Shown here: piece after piece, positions 22,065-35,043 of the stretch
Numbering within the stretch: position 1 is the stretch's first letter
How the letters are laid out: each line of letters opens with the position of its first letter
NCBI RefSeq assembly: GCF_014839805.1
Contig: NC_051126.1
Coordinates: 8,378,609 to 8,442,608, forward strand
Origin: Manduca sexta
Taxonomy: Eukaryota; Arthropoda; Insecta; Lepidoptera; Sphingidae
Direction: 5' to 3'
Length of the DNA stretch: 64,000 nucleotides
Position numbers and translations under genes: made by a program
Notes under the pieces: generated by a model
What the model saw: only the letters and a program-made list of their open reading frames with translations
The model's database searches: none
What the model was told of the DNA's origin: nothing

Positions 22065-22168
22065 GAATTGAAATTAAACTTATTTTCGGATTTTATTGCG
22101 GTTTTAGTATTTTATTTTTGTCCCGACGTTTCGAAGACTTTGCAGCCTTCATGGTCACGGGGGGACTG
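22065..22168 (+). mobile_element. Half-length MITE-like family D element
   Basis: The copy contains the left arm (TTTTCGGATTTTATTGCGG) and core (CGTTTCGAAGACTTTGCAGC) and stops after GGTCACGGGGGGACTG. The right arm is absent. It lies exactly between two 31-bp direct repeats. Confidence 0.6.
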
Positions 22169-22199
22169 ATAGTTCAACATTTGGTACAATTCCTTCGTT
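22169..22199 (+). repeat. 31-bp direct repeat, right copy
   Basis: Identical to 22034-22064 over 31 bases; the sequence diverges immediately afterwards. Confidence 0.9.
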
Positions 22200-22830
22200 C
22201 AATTTCAACATAATATTGCCTTACATACGATCTCTGCAATGTTTTTACCCGTCACGATGATGTTCTAGATTCACTACTGTCAATATGCACTTTTACGCAT
22301 CCGGATTTAAACTTAAGCCAATTCTCTTATGTAAAATTACAAGTATGACAAGTTAGATAGAGATTTAAATTGGCTTGTTGTTAATTTATTTCACGTCCTG
22401 TTGATATGACATGTCACATTCAAAGGTAATGCAATGTTGCAATTGAAAGTAACGTGTGGGCGCAAATAATAATGTTCCTTTATATTAGATAAATGACCTA
22501 GATATCCCGTAAGTATAGCTGTCTCAGGCATTACGAGAATTACAACATGTTTTATTTATTTAAATAAATATACGATGAAATAAGCAGTTGCATGTCACAG
22601 GAGGTTTTATTATAAAGATAATAGTTGTTTTTTCATGTATGAATGATTTGTAAAGGTTTAAAAGACCACTTAAATAATACAGATTATTAGTTTCTTACGC
22701 ATTTATTTATACCATTTTCTCAAGTTATAGAGACTCAATAATATATAAAAGATTGTCATTTTTTTTTTCAATTAGCGACAAACCGACTAACGCTTATAAA
22801 TATAATCAAGCTCTAATTATATTATTCTGC

Positions 22831-23146
22831 CTAAATTTTAATTTTAAACTTCCGTTGTCTCACACAATATATAGTTTCGTACCTTTGAGACCACTTATGA
22901 TTATCTGGAATAGGTAACAGTAAATTACTATTTCCACGTGGCATGAAAACATCCTGCGATTTATTTATGGATAATACCCCGATCAAATTGGATTCCAATC
23001 CGATATTTTTCGTGTCGGATCCCCGTAAGTAAGCCTCAGAGATAAATATACAACGGTACGCGTGATTGGAAACGCTTCTGGGTTTACCACTGACCGCTAA
23101 TACCGACTCTCGATTCGTTTTCGAATTAGTCAATATTTTCAACCTA
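22831..23146 (-). other. Open frame of unclear origin beside a SINE
   Basis: About 100 codons are open on the - strand, starting within the neighbouring SINE head and continuing as, for example, VSNHAYRCIFISEAYLRG and SNLIGVLSINKSQDVFMPRG. A donor-like CAAAG|GTACGA falls inside it. The composition looks more protein-like than usual for this AT-rich DNA, but there is no good acceptor and no family I recognise. It may be a decayed exon, a retrocopy or part of an unlisted repeat. Confidence 0.25.
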
Positions 23147-23460
23147 CCACAGCGATAGCCTAGTTGGGTGTGGAACGAACTACCGAGACGAATATTCGCA
23201 GTTTTAAATCCCAAGGGCACACACCTCAAACTTTTTTTAAATTATGAGTGTATTCTTTGTGAATTTTTCTACTTTAAAGAGAAGGAAAACATCACCAGCA
23301 TACCTGAGCAGTTCTACAATTTAGAGGGCGTGTAAAGTCTACCAACCCACACTACGCCAGCCTGGTGGACTAAGGCCTAATCCCTCCCTCAGTAGTAGAG
23401 GAGGCCCGTGCCCCGCAATGGGACAATATATAATACAGGGCTAATACGATTATTATTATT
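23147..23460 (+). mobile_element. tRNA-derived SINE, family A
   Basis: The head (GCGATAGCCTAGTTGGGTG, then GTTTTAAATCCC as a decayed B box), body and TTATTATTATT tail match the copies at 2992 and 29686. Confidence 0.75.
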
Positions 23461-24063
23461 TCTTTTCATATTGATATTATATTTTCTTTTATGTTTATCT
23501 TATTAACTTCAGTGCAATCTTAAAACAACATGATAAAGGCTGATTAATCGGTCTGTGGTTGGTTATAATCTTTACTACCAAAATTGGCCATTATTGAAAT
23601 AGGAAATGATTTCTTCATTATTTAATGAACTATGACTAAAACGTTTCAACAGAAGGCAAAATAAAGTAAAAACTAAATTAACCCTGATAACAACGTATAG
23701 AAGCAACTCAACAAAAACTGTGATCTTAAGGAATTAATTAAATCAAGTTAGGTTTGTTGCTTCCCAATGCGTAAGAGATTGTAATAAAAACAATTTATAA
23801 TATGAACTTAATTCCAAATTTTATGAATAAATTATTTTATAGCAATATTATTCCAAAAAAAAACACAAACCAAATTCTTAGGAGTCCACAATTATTTATT
23901 AATAGCCATTTTACGTCAGCAATAATATATGTACTTTATTCATATAGCTGATCAAGTCATGACCGTAGCTAATTAAATTAATATAATTGATTGAAGTCTA
24001 TTCTATATGCAGGATGCATAAAAATTATCAATAAATGATATGAAAAAATGTGAATTAGGAAGT
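23461..24063. other. AT-rich non-coding stretch
   Basis: Nothing recognised. Confidence 0.4.
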
Positions 24064-24302
24064 TTTTTTTAATGAGCACAGCAAAGTGACCGCACTGCAC
24101 CTGATGGTAAGTGAAGTAGGTCCAATAGAATGTCAACTGACAAGAGATGATTACCCGTCGGCAGTTGGTAAAATTATGTCGGCCTGTTGGAACCGGATAT
24201 ACACATGCTGATCCCAGAACGCGACACACTTACGTGAGCAATTATGGCAGGTCTAACACCTTGTGTTTGGTGGTCGCTATGCAATATAAAATATATCCCA
24301 CC
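24064..24302 (-). repeat. Interspersed repeat family C, near full length
   Basis: An inverted copy relative to 31206-31458: GAGCACAGCAAAGTGACCGC at one end, then GTCGGCAGTTGG, CCGGATATACACATGCTGAT and GGTGGTCGCTATGC. Confidence 0.7.
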
Positions 24303-25404
24303 GCAGTGAGAATAAAGTGAGTATAAAGCGAAAACTCATAATATGGTGCACCGGTGGCCGCTGAGAGCCTGTAATCAAACTTGACATTGGTGTTATTCAG
24401 CCGTTCGATGTCGTTAAAATGTCTTATTTTTATCAAGGTGACATCACTTTCATTATATCCTTGTTTATTTGAAACGCTCTCATAAATGTTAATAAGCTTA
24501 TTATTGTATCACTTTCCAATATACGTTATGACTGAAAGTTAAGGTATCTAATACTTGTATCAAGTATTACTTATTACATTGTGTGAACATAGTAAAGTCG
24601 CTTATGTATTTTTAGTATCATTCATTAATAATAAAATTCATCTATAGAGAAATCTGTGAATTGCTGTTATTTTGCATCTCTCTAAAATTCCCAATTTTCA
24701 TCATTGACATCTTTTGCTCCTTTTATATATCGCACTATATTATTTCATTTTATCTACATATTTTTATTTTTGTATTGAATTTTTATGAGTGCTAAAATTG
24801 AATTGCCTCTATAATGAGTAATCCAAGTTCATTCCACTTAATGGTTTAAATTTTATATATGCAAAAAGTAACACAATTTATATGATTATCATCCTGATCA
24901 TCCATCTATTCAGACATATTTATACATCTTTAGCTCATCAAAAATATGTCAAAGTCACCATTTCTGGTCTGAAGTTAACTTCTATTCTAGGGAACTAAAC
25001 ATCATCAACAAATAAATAGGTACTATATGGATCACGTCGTGATGTTTAATGATCATAAACAATGACACTTGCGGAAATACTCTGTCCGCTACCGGTCATA
25101 AATGAAAGGGTTCAGAAAGGTTTGTTTCTTTAAAAGGGGTTGTTTGGCTTTCGAGTTATAGTACTTACTATCAGATGCAAAGATTGGCTACAGCTATACT
25201 AACGATATAAATAGTATTAAAGTGTTCTAATTATGATATTCTAAGTATAAAATGATTCAAGTCTCTCAACCCTATGATCAAGGTAAGCTTTATCCCATCT
25301 CGGCAACAATAAAGAATGATAAGAAATGGGTGGGGACGCGATGTAAAATATACCTGTGTCGTCAATGATAAGTACTGAATAGTAGTTCATACAAGACAAA
25401 CGTC
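24303..25404. other. AT-rich non-coding stretch
   Basis: Nothing recognised. Confidence 0.4.
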
Positions 25405-25606
25405 TTGCGACACAAAAACGACGGCGGCAAGAATACCCCCGTAAACTTGAACCGACCGCGTCAGTATCACTTCGGTCCGCGTGTAATATTGACGTCGCTG
25501 CGCCCGCGCATCCGAGAATACCGCGACATATCGCGTGTGTATCGTTTATCGTTATTAGTACATTTTAAGTGTTTGTGCGAATGGAGTGAGGACTTTTTTT
25601 CAAAAG
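25405..25606 (+). promoter_or_regulatory. CpG-dense island, possible promoter / untranslated first exon
   Basis: About 150 bp is rich in CpG (for example CGACGGCGGCAAG, GACGTCGCTGCGCCCGCGC and CCGCGACATATCGCG) within very AT-rich DNA. It contains an arthropod-type initiator match (TCAGTA near 25463) and is followed by a donor-like AAAAG|GTAGGA at 25605. No long reading frame or known repeat explains it. A promoter with an untranslated first exon on the + strand is one reading; a decayed GC-rich transposon fragment is another. Confidence 0.3.
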
Positions 25607-27002
25607 GTAGGACTTTCTGTTTGTTTTATCTGTTTAAATTGTAAAGGATTGTGATAATTTCTCCGATATTTATTGTTTTATCTCTTTAAATTCGCGAAAA
25701 TAAAATATAGTATCAATTCATCGGTGACATTTTTTTAATATTAGCAAGTCGGTATCTATCTAACTATTTATTACTGCTGTTGCATCCTTGAGTAAAGTGA
25801 TTTCATGCGTGAAGCATGAAAGATTTTCACGGTAAAAAAGCTACCAAAGCTGTTACTGAAGCGTGCTGCGGGAAAATGAAGATACGCATGTTTTCCTCGT
25901 GCGATGCTTCGCATAATATCATGTTAGACACGCAACTGGTATATCCAAACTTATTAGAATGTTAAAACTTTTTATCCCAGTTTCTACTGTAAAATATTTT
26001 ATAGATACTATTATAACAGTTGCTTGCACAAGTTCATTAATGACTGGTATTTTTATATCCAATTCTTATTGTTGTTAATTAACAACGTTTAAGCGAGTCT
26101 GGCCTTTATTTATTTTTGTGTTTTTTTATAATGAATTGAGTCTTGAAATAAATAATATAATACAATTACTAGAGTCGTATTATTTTCTCGTATAACTTTT
26201 ACTATAAATAACTTTTTGCATAAACATTGCAATCTCTTTTAATTGGCACTCTTCAAATGATGTTTATTTTTCTTTAATAAACGATGGATCTTAACCTTGA
26301 ATTGCGAACAAAATAGCCAGACGTGACCATGGATACATATAAAAAGCTCTATCGATCGTTCTGGTCGCTTGAAGGGGTTATCATGCTTCAGTACGCCCCC
26401 TACGTCTAAGACCTAATAACGTACCATCAGGTGAATCAACAGACCGTTGAGAGAGATTTTTTAAATCACATTTACGTTTCCCCTTCGATACTTTCGTTTA
26501 TTTTTATTTTCATTTTAAGATTCTCATGTAATAAACAAGGCATTGGAATGTAAGAGCTGAGAAGTAGATTCGCGGAGTTTCATATTTACTTAGTTGAAAC
26601 GAGTTTTATCGAGTTTTCTTCTAACTCTTAAATCATATAATTTGTATATACATGTTAATATTTCACAAACTCATTTATTGCATGTTATCATTTTGATTCT
26701 AATTGATCAACCTTATTGTAGGGTTTTCTGGTTTGAGTGAGGGCTACTACTTGACTAACACATCGAACGTACGCTTCAAATAACCACGAAATGTGGTCAC
26801 TATGTTAGAGTAGCTCGAACTAACTTCAGTTGATTGGAGAGTTTCTAGTTTCTAAACTGTGGAAATAATTGGATTATTCCTTTCATCAACCAAAAATCCA
26901 CTTTCTTTTACAGCCATAATTTCATAAGGCTTTCTTTTAATTACAAAATTGTTAATTTATTTTTTATCGATTTATACGACACATTTTATTACGGAGTAGT
27001 TG
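25607..27002. other. AT-rich non-coding stretch
   Basis: A slightly GC-richer patch at 26320-26450 (CATGCTTCAGTACGCCCCC, then ACGTACCATCAGGTGAATC) may be an unclassified repeat. No gene was seen. Confidence 0.35.
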
Positions 27003-27291
27003 TTACCCGCGGCGTCGCCCTTTTGAAAAGTCTACAGAAGTAGGGACTTCACTTTAGAAATCCATAGCGACATCTATGCAATTCCAACGCCATATTTTTG
27101 AAAAACAGATTAATAATTCAAATATTTTCCTATGCAATAAAACAACCGAGATCGGGAGCCTTTACGCCAATCTAGGAAATTGTCTATAAATATATGTACC
27201 AAAATTCACCTAAATCCGTTCAGCTGTTCTGTGTTTACTTCTAAACATCCAAACAATTTCACAAACTTTCGCATTTATAATATAAGTTCGA
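27003..27291 (+). repeat. Interspersed repeat family I, longest copy
   Basis: The copy begins near TTACCCGCGGCGTCGCCC and ends with AATCCGTTCAGCTGTTCTGT, ACATCCAAACAATTTCACAA and CGCATTTATAATATAAG. The end block recurs at 31890-31990 and, more diverged, near 61560-61640. Confidence 0.5.
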
Positions 27292-29237
27292 TAAGAAGAT
27301 AAAACATAGTTATTATAACTCTACTATCATATAAACCTTCGCTTTCCATTTTTTATCCTGTCCCAGTTCAATAATTTCTTCTATTTTTTTTCTTGTATTC
27401 TACTGTTTTATGAAATCAGCAAATACACTTTTATTTAAAAAGTATTTAAAGTTCTGTGCTTGTCTTTCGTGGATAAACTCTAATCAACATTTCTTTCACG
27501 CCACATAAAAATCAGCGTGAAGGTTTTATAGAGGGTATTTTATTTAACCGTCTACTTTTGCAAGGCATTGCGTGGTCAAAACGTATGAATGCATGAACTC
27601 GCATTATGTTCCATACGACATAAAGTTTACTCTTTATGGTACATTAACACGTGAATTTACAATCATAACATTACAAATAGACTGTATTTAGTTTTAAATT
27701 TAAATTGAATTGTATAAATTAATATTGTTTTATCTTCAACAATAGTTATTATGCGCTTGCATAATATATCTAACTTACCTATCTCATTTGTTAATGTGAC
27801 CTGAATTTGTAAGCTACATAGCATAACTATGAATCTCAGTGGTTTTATGCATATTTTATCTATTCATTGCACTTACAAAATAAATAAATGAAAAAAACGT
27901 TTGTGACAAAAATCTAAGGCCCATTTAAATTTATTATTTTTTCCAGTTGATTGTAGTTACAAAACAAATAAATATAAACACCTGTAACCAAAATTGTAGT
28001 ATTATTGTAATTTATTTTTTCTCAATTTCTAATATGAAATGCTTTTGTAATACTTTTTAATATTAAAATAATCTTAACGAATATTATCCATTAGTAAGGA
28101 GCTTGTAATAGGAAAGCTATCACGAAGTTCAAAGATAAGGTTCTCGTCTTGAAATGCTGAAAATATAATGACATACACAAGACTACGAATCCGAGCAGTA
28201 TATTTATATCAATTTTTAATTGAAAGACATTCAAAACTGCCAAAAATAACCACACAATTAATTATTTTTATTACCCAACTAAAACCTTATCTCGATTGGC
28301 GTAAACATGTTCTCTAGCACAAAAACTTGATCAACAGCTCTAGTAGATTATAAAATAATATGGATCACTTCGAAGTAACAGTACTTGTTAATTAGATTAT
28401 ACAACACAACGGTGTATGCATTACGCTGCAATTTTCTTGTCATATAACCATACAATTTATAATTGATTACTTCCGGTGAACTTTTGAATGATTTACTTTT
28501 TAATTGTAATATAACCATAAGTAATAAAGATTTTAGAGCTCATAATGCTTTGAACAACGTTAATTTATACGTGAACATTTCGTTGTGTTGTTGATCATGT
28601 CTTTCTAAAATATTTTAACCAATTGTGTTGATTAATACTTCACGCAAAGCACGCATTTATTAACAGCTCCATCTATTTAGTGAAGCAAATTTATCAGGAA
28701 TATATTCTCAGGACAAGGTGTCACCATATAATGGAAATTACTGACCTTTCATTTTTTACCTATAACATAATTTTCTATTTAATACACAGGCATTAATTTT
28801 TTAGTATCAAAGAAAAAAATTCTCGCATAATTTCTCTATACATTAATAAATGAATACACGCGAAAATAGATTTCTCATTTATCACGAAAGTAAATTGCCA
28901 GCCAAGTTGACAATAAGTTTATTTACGATCGAAAGAAAGTTTACAGTGCCACGATTGTAATCCATAAAGTACTAGTTTGATAGAAAACGGCCACACGACC
29001 GATCTGAGTGCAATCATGCGTGTTCGTACGTGACGCGGACAACCGCTGTACATCTAGAAATTTAAAACAATTGCTACTTTTTGTTTTAAAAATGTTTTAT
29101 ATTTCTAAAAAAAATTATAGGCTCATGGCTAGTGGCAGGATTATTTTTATTATTGTGAGGTAGAGCCACAGTGTAGTCATGTTTGTCTAAAGCATAAATG
29201 ATCTGGATCAACGATACAGTACCATAGAAATCAAACT
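27292..29237. other. AT-rich non-coding stretch
   Basis: No exon was supported. A small CpG-richer patch lies near 28985-29050 without a reading frame or known motif. Confidence 0.4.
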
Positions 29238-29370
29238 ATTCGAAATATTTTTTCGGATTTTATCGCGATTTTTATTATAATTTTTCCGTCGTTTCGAATA
29301 TTGCAGCCTTCATTGTCACGGGGCCTTTATGTCTAACATTCGCGTAAACATAAGAAATTGTAGCTTTTGA
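29238..29370 (+). mobile_element. MITE-like family D, internally deleted copy
   Basis: The left arm and core (TTTTTCGGATTTTATCGCG, then CGTCGTTTCGAATATTGCAG) jump directly to the outer right end (TATGTCTAACATTCGCGTAA), so most of the right arm has been lost. Confidence 0.55.
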
Positions 29371-29685
29371 ATGGAAACAAAGATTTAAGGACTCCCAAAT
29401 ACTTATTTGAAGGTCTGGAGACCACTTAGCCTGAAGTGATCCAGTTGATCTTGTACTGAACTATAAAAGATAGGAAATATCGGTGACTTTTCTTTAAGTT
29501 ATAGAAACGTTATTGCTTCATTCGCGCTGCTTCCGCCTTTGCTATCGGATACGCAGACGGCACAGCACATCTTTTGATAATCGTTACCGTTATGTCGGCC
29601 TACAGAGATGAATCTTCACGGTCCGCTCATAACCGATCAGGAAGGAAATGGCAAACTATTTACTGACTGTGGTAAAATAGAGGAA

Positions 29686-30000
29686 AATAATAATAATAAT
29701 ATCAGCCCTGTATTATATACTGTCCCACTGCTGGGCACGGGCCTGTTCTACTACTGAGAAGGATTAGGCCTTAGTCCACCCAGCTGGCCTAGTGCGGATT
29801 GATAGACTTCACACACCCACAAAATTCCTATAGAGAACTTCTCGGGTATGCAGGTTTCCGTACGATGTTTTCCTTCACCGTTAAAGCAAGCGATAATTCA
29901 CGAAGAATACACACATATTTTTAGAAAAGTCAGAGATATGTGCGTTTGGGATTTGAACCTGCGGTTATTCGTCTCGGCAGTCCGTTCCACGCCCAACTAG
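29686..30000 (-). mobile_element. tRNA-derived SINE, family A, near full length
   Basis: The copy lies in reverse orientation, starting with the tail (AATAATAATAATATCAGCCC) and ending with the tRNA-like head (GGGATTTGAACCTGCGG is the complement of the B box; GCCCAACTAG of the A box). Body motifs match 2992 and 23147. Confidence 0.8.
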
Positions 30001-31205
30001 AAGGAAAATATTTTTGGGTAATTTTTTTAATCGAGATCTATTGACCGAAGTATTATGTATGTATGTAAATATATGAGTACGTGAGAGTATTCCTTTGCTC
30101 TCTGTAGTCTAAACGAGTGATGTTTAATAAATGAGATGTAATCAGATTCTTCTTATTACTGGAGTAATTTTAACTAGTAGCGTCACAAAAATATACGGTA
30201 ATCTTGAGATTATGCTCATTTGGCCATTTAGTCGACGCTGTGGGGACATTGTGTCGGTGTGTTTTTTTAAATTAAAATAATTATTATATATACACTTATT
30301 TTCATAATTTAACATGTTCTGATGTGTTTCACTACTGCGAGGATAAACCTATCTTTCTTTCTAATTATGAAGAGGTATGTTGTTCAATAGAATAAAATTT
30401 TACCAAAAAGAATGCAATTATAAGGTGGAAACATATTGAGTTACAATTAACAAATTTGTGACTAACTCGTACTTGGTACAGTTTGCCACATAAATAAATG
30501 AACAAATACAAGACTTCAAACTATAACATTAATGTTCTTCCCGAAACTAATTTTGTCTTCACAAAAATAAAATAAATTGGATTACTATACCCACACTAAA
30601 AAATTGGTTTTATTAAAGTTAACACTTAATTCGATTTAAAGTTTTAAACTTGTTAAGTTATTCATGTGGCTGACTGTACATTAACGTGCTATGAATATTA
30701 AAATATTTTTCTTTAATTGTTTATTTACTTGTCACATTTTCACTCATTATTTAATAACTCATACTAACATTATATTATTATGAAGTCCATTGAATAAATT
30801 AATAATCTGATATGGTTGGACAAGCACACACGTTTCTTTGACATGTGCAAATGAGCTTATTTAAATATCATGCTTCTATATAAGTAGGTACATTTTTTTT
30901 CCCAGTCAAAGTGAGAATCGCAGCGTTCATCGATCAATTACATTTTTTTACTATTTAAATTGCCCTGGTTTCGCGTTTAGAACGTCATTTGGTTGTCTTC
31001 CTGTTGATATTATCTTATTGCATTAAGGGACAAAGTTGCATAATTAACGGTAGCAATTATAATTGTGTGTAAGTTGTGTGAATCTGCCTAATGCCTATTG
31101 TGTATATAATTTGCTTCTAAGAAGTAAATGCCATCAGTTGTATGGTAGCAGAGGACAGGCTGGCTTTTTCAAGCTAGTTGGCCTTAAGCAGACGAGCATA
31201 ACATA
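30001..31205. other. AT-rich non-coding stretch
   Basis: Nothing recognised apart from a short TATG microsatellite near 30055. Confidence 0.4.
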
Positions 31206-31458
31206 ACTATTGGTGGTAGGATATATTTTATATCCGCCCGGATAGCGACCACCGTACTCAAGGTGTTAACACCCGCTATAGTGACCCGAGTAATTTGTCG
31301 CGTTCTGAGATCAGCCTGTGTACATTCGCCAATAAGCCGGAATAATGACGTCGACTGCTGAGGGGTAATCATCTCTCGTCAGTTCAGATTTTATTGGACC
31401 CTACTCCACTTACAATCAGGTGAAGTGAGGTCACTTTGCCCGTACACGTAAAAAAATG
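31206..31458 (+). repeat. Interspersed repeat family C, reference copy
   Basis: The most complete forward copy: GATAGCGACCACCGTACTCA, GATCAGCCTGTGTACATTCG, GGTAATCATCTCTCGTCAG, CTCCACTTACAATCAGGTG and TCACTTTGCCCGTACACG followed by an A run. The A-rich end suggests a retroposon, but no coding part is present. Confidence 0.7.
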
Positions 31459-33158
31459 CACCTTTTTTGGCAAAGAAAATTTTGTCATGCCAATGAAACT
31501 AATGACAGTTTTACTTATTTTTGTATAAGATCTTTATGTAAATAAGCCATTCTTCTTATTATTATAATTTTTTTATAAATTTATAAAGAGTAGATAGTGC
31601 ATATAAATTGCACTCAAGTCATTGTAATTCTAAATGTTAAATTTCGAAACATTTAATATAATTTTTTTTGCTTTACGTTCGTACGCACGGCACGTATTAA
31701 ATGCACTAGACGGATTTTAACGGAGCTTAACTGTTTTATAAATAATTATTTAGGCGCAAACTCAGATAGCTGGATGAAATACTTAAGTTGAAATTACCTT
31801 AAGTATGCGACTATGACGCGCTTTACAAAATCAATTTTCGAATAAACCGTTTCTTTCTTATAGTTTACAAGCGTCAAAAATTAAGATACAACCTATTTTT
31901 TAAATGTGAATTTCATTGAAATCTGTTCAGCGATTTCTGCGTTTAAACAAACATCCAAACACACAAACTTACACATTAATAATATTAAATAGTGACTTGT
32001 AAGATTTTAAAAGCAATTATCATTACACAAATTACTGCAGATTACGATATAATGTGATGTAACAAGCAAAACGTAGGATCTGAGATTTTGGTTGGTTGCG
32101 TCCAAATCGTTGGGAAAAGGCAAGTTATAGTGTTTTAGTGACTTCCGGAATAATACCGTTGTAATAAGTTTTTACGAAGTAATGCATCAAAATAGTTATA
32201 AATATTCAACAAGTCCGCACATGATCGTATAAATAATTTCATATTTGCTTTCACTTACTCGTACTACAGAAATTCCGATGAAAAACGTAATAAATACGGT
32301 TATATGTAATTAATCTTCTTCCTGTCATTATCCTACTTGAAGTTATAAGTACCAGGCTATCATAAATGTTTGTACACGTGTTCAAAAATTTGAGTTAGAA
32401 CGACGAGTATAATGTTTACTCTCCTCTTGGAAATTTTAAGAGTATCATACCTAACACAATACTTTTTTTTTAAGTAATATTTTTTTATTGTAAATAACCG
32501 AGTTTTTTTTACAATTTCAATGGTTACAAATTACAAGCAAATTATTTAAAACAATAATAACATATTTCCCAGGGGTACCCGAACTAGGCTAGGCCTGTGG
32601 ACCTTATTGAGTTAGTTATAAATAGTAAGATTTCGTATCCTTCACTGGATTTTGTGACTTTGCCTAATAGTCCACTGTACAATATCAAACGAGGACTTTT
32701 CTCATTCCTAGATAATAAGTCAGAACTCAAAAGTTTGTGGAAGTTTCTTTTTTATTTCGAAATGAATTCACAAAATTATGTATATATTTTCAGAAAAAAT
32801 ATTTAAGAATAATTGTTTTAAATTTGTGTTTTTCCAAGTGAAGTGACGGAGGTCAGATGAAGTTAAAATATGTTATTTAATGTAAAAAAAACACGATTCT
32901 AAAAATGATGTCATAATTTAATGTTAAATTCATACTCACTCTGAAATTCTAATGGCATTCACGAGCTCCGATATGCATTTTTATGCGATGAATAAAATTA
33001 CCGTTATTATGAATGTGCGGCGAATCACAAAGAATACACTTTTGTGATGCATATATAATGGATATGAAATAATTTGATATATATGCATCGCGCTAGTGAA
33101 AGAAATACAAACGTATTGTTAAAAATTATAATATTAAGTCCGTAAATTATCGAGGGAT
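31459..33158. other. AT-rich non-coding stretch with one repeat fragment
   Basis: A family I fragment occupies about 31890-31990 (AAATCTGTTCAGCGATTTCT, ACATCCAAACACACAAACTT). A 69-codon GTG-initiated frame at 32597-32806 has no ATG start, no usable acceptor frame and no recognised family. Confidence 0.4.
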
Positions 33159-33348
33159 CTATAAAATTTGCAAAACTCTACTAACGTTGTTGCTTACACG
33201 GTTCAATTCACTTGCGGAAGTTAGCTTCTGCATGTTTTCTTCCCAATCTAAATATCTTAAGATTATATCGAAAAATGAGCAGACACCAATGAAAGCGGAC
33301 GTATAGAGCAACATAGTCGTGAATATAGTACAAAACTGCCCCCTTAAT
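33159..33348 (-). CDS. Terminal exon of a - strand gene (membrane helix, stop)
   Basis: The acceptor on the - strand is TTAATCTTAAACAG. The exon runs 190 nt to a TAG at 33161-33159. It starts one base into the frame, completing the two-base overhang of the 34611-34361 exon. It encodes LRGQFCTIFTTMLLYTS, then AFIGVCSFFDIILRYLDW (a hydrophobic stretch long enough to span a membrane), and a polar tail ending VSRVLQIL. The pattern S-x2-D-I-I at the inner end of the helix is reminiscent of the second transmembrane segment of DEG/ENaC (pickpocket) channels, which carry S-x2-E-[IL] there. That family call is tentative. Confidence 0.5.
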
Positions 33349-34360
33349 CTGTTTAAGATTAAATAAAAACTCACTTTACACTGTCTTGGTTAACAAACAT
33401 AAATAGTTTTCGAGAAAACGATGATAATACACCTTTTCTACCAAAATATAACTCAACAAATCTACAGGGATATCACCTACTTGTTAATTAAAATTTTAAA
33501 GCAAATTACTTGAGGTCGATACTCAAGAGCGAGCATGTGTTAATACCGTTAAAAATGCAGTTAAAAGCGCCCAAAACGAGATTGCGTCACAGCGATAACT
33601 TCATTTAGATGGGCAGTTGCTCGGAGCGATTGTAAATTATGGACATACGACTTTGATTAAATCCATGTAAAGATTATACCAACCTAAAAATATCATTGCT
33701 TCGTAATAATTATGTACTATTTATTATGTACTTATAATGGTTATAAATTAAATATTTGGTGATCAGATAAAATTAAGCAGCAATGTATGTACGTAGTTAC
33801 AGTAAAAGTTAAAGGTGCCAAAAGGCTGAAAGAAAATTCGCTTAATTTTTAAGATTATTTTGCTATTAAAATCCCCTTTTAAATGCTACTTCATCTTTAA
33901 GTGTTTCTTCCGAGGATTCTATACTTTACTAATTACTGCTTTAAATCTGATTAACATTTTCAAACCCCTATTTACATTAATTCTTACTTAATAGGCTACT
34001 TAAACTTTTTACAAAATCATTAAGCCTCGTTATATTATTTAAATGGTTTCCCAAGTGCATTCATCAGACTTTCAACCTGAATGCTTCAATCAACGCCCGT
34101 CAGTACACTCCATAAGTAGTGTTCTATAATTGCAATAGTGCTTATGCGATTACGAAATAAACCATTTTCAATGGTGCTATCAAGGCTTCCATTTTAGGTC
34201 GTGTGTAACAGCCCTTATTCAGCTAAACACGTCAATTCCTCGATGCTAACTGTTCCGATGATTGACTGCAAGCATTGGATAAGCTACAGCTTTATACGAC
34301 TAATCAACAGCTTCACTTTGAGTTCCATTCCCGTTTGCAATTATAGATTTTATTACTCAC

Positions 34361-34611
34361 ATTATACGTATTAACGGATATACTTTAGCCACAACAGGAT
34401 CAGGAATAGCCAGTAAAATGTTCCTGTATTTTCTGTTGTCTTTTATAAACGTTTTGTCGCCCACACATAGGGCAGGACAGGCGAAGTTGTACAATTCACT
34501 TTCAACTTCAACATTATCTCTACAACCGTCCCGACAAACGGTTAATTCCTTCAAGTTTACATTCCTACAAAATATCTCGCTAACAGACCGTTTTATAACG
34601 ACGAAGGTACT
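34361..34611 (-). CDS. Cysteine-rich exon of the - strand gene (DEG/ENaC-like?)
   Basis: The exon is bracketed by the acceptor GACAGGCTTTTAG and a consensus donor GTGAGT, and stays open for 83 codons in AT-rich DNA with balanced codon use. It encodes STFVVIKRSVSEIFCRNVN, then ELTVCRDGCRDNVEVESELY and FACPALCVGDKTF, ending VAKVYPLIRI. Five cysteines are regularly spaced (C-x10-C-x3-C-x14-C-x3-C), as expected of a secreted or extracellular domain. F-x10-C-x2-N near the start recalls the segment just before the central cysteine-rich part of DEG/ENaC channels. The region between here and the membrane helix is shorter than in that family, so an exon may be missed or the protein may be divergent. 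Confidence 0.55.
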
Positions 34612-35043
34612 CTAAAAGCCTGTCTAAGACTCATTAGCTTCGCCGGAACGCAGCGGACCTTTTCCTGTCCCATAAAAATAGTAGAAAAAACCGCTTATCT
34701 ACACCACCTGCCTAATAAATGCCCTTCTAGGTTATACATTCCTTTTTCTTTCATTTACATGTAAGCGCAAAAAGGCTTTATTGCAACGTCCTTTGGCGGT
34801 TCCATGATGATTGTAATTAATGTTGCAGATTAGATCTTTATTTCGTGTTCAATAATTTTATAATATTCTTTATGTTCAATTTGAAGCAATAAGAATATTG
34901 AAAGAGAATTTTTTCCCAGGATTTGTGTTGTGTTTTATTTTTAGATCTTCAAGTTTTGATATGAGATGGAAGATCATATTTAATATTTTATTCTCTATAG
35001 CGTTTTATTCTGCTATAAGGACCGCAACTTTCAAAAGAGTCAC

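Noticed and set aside
32597..32806. 69-codon frame as a coding exon
   Set aside because: It opens with GTG, the only nearby acceptor gives stops in all frames, and no family is recognised.
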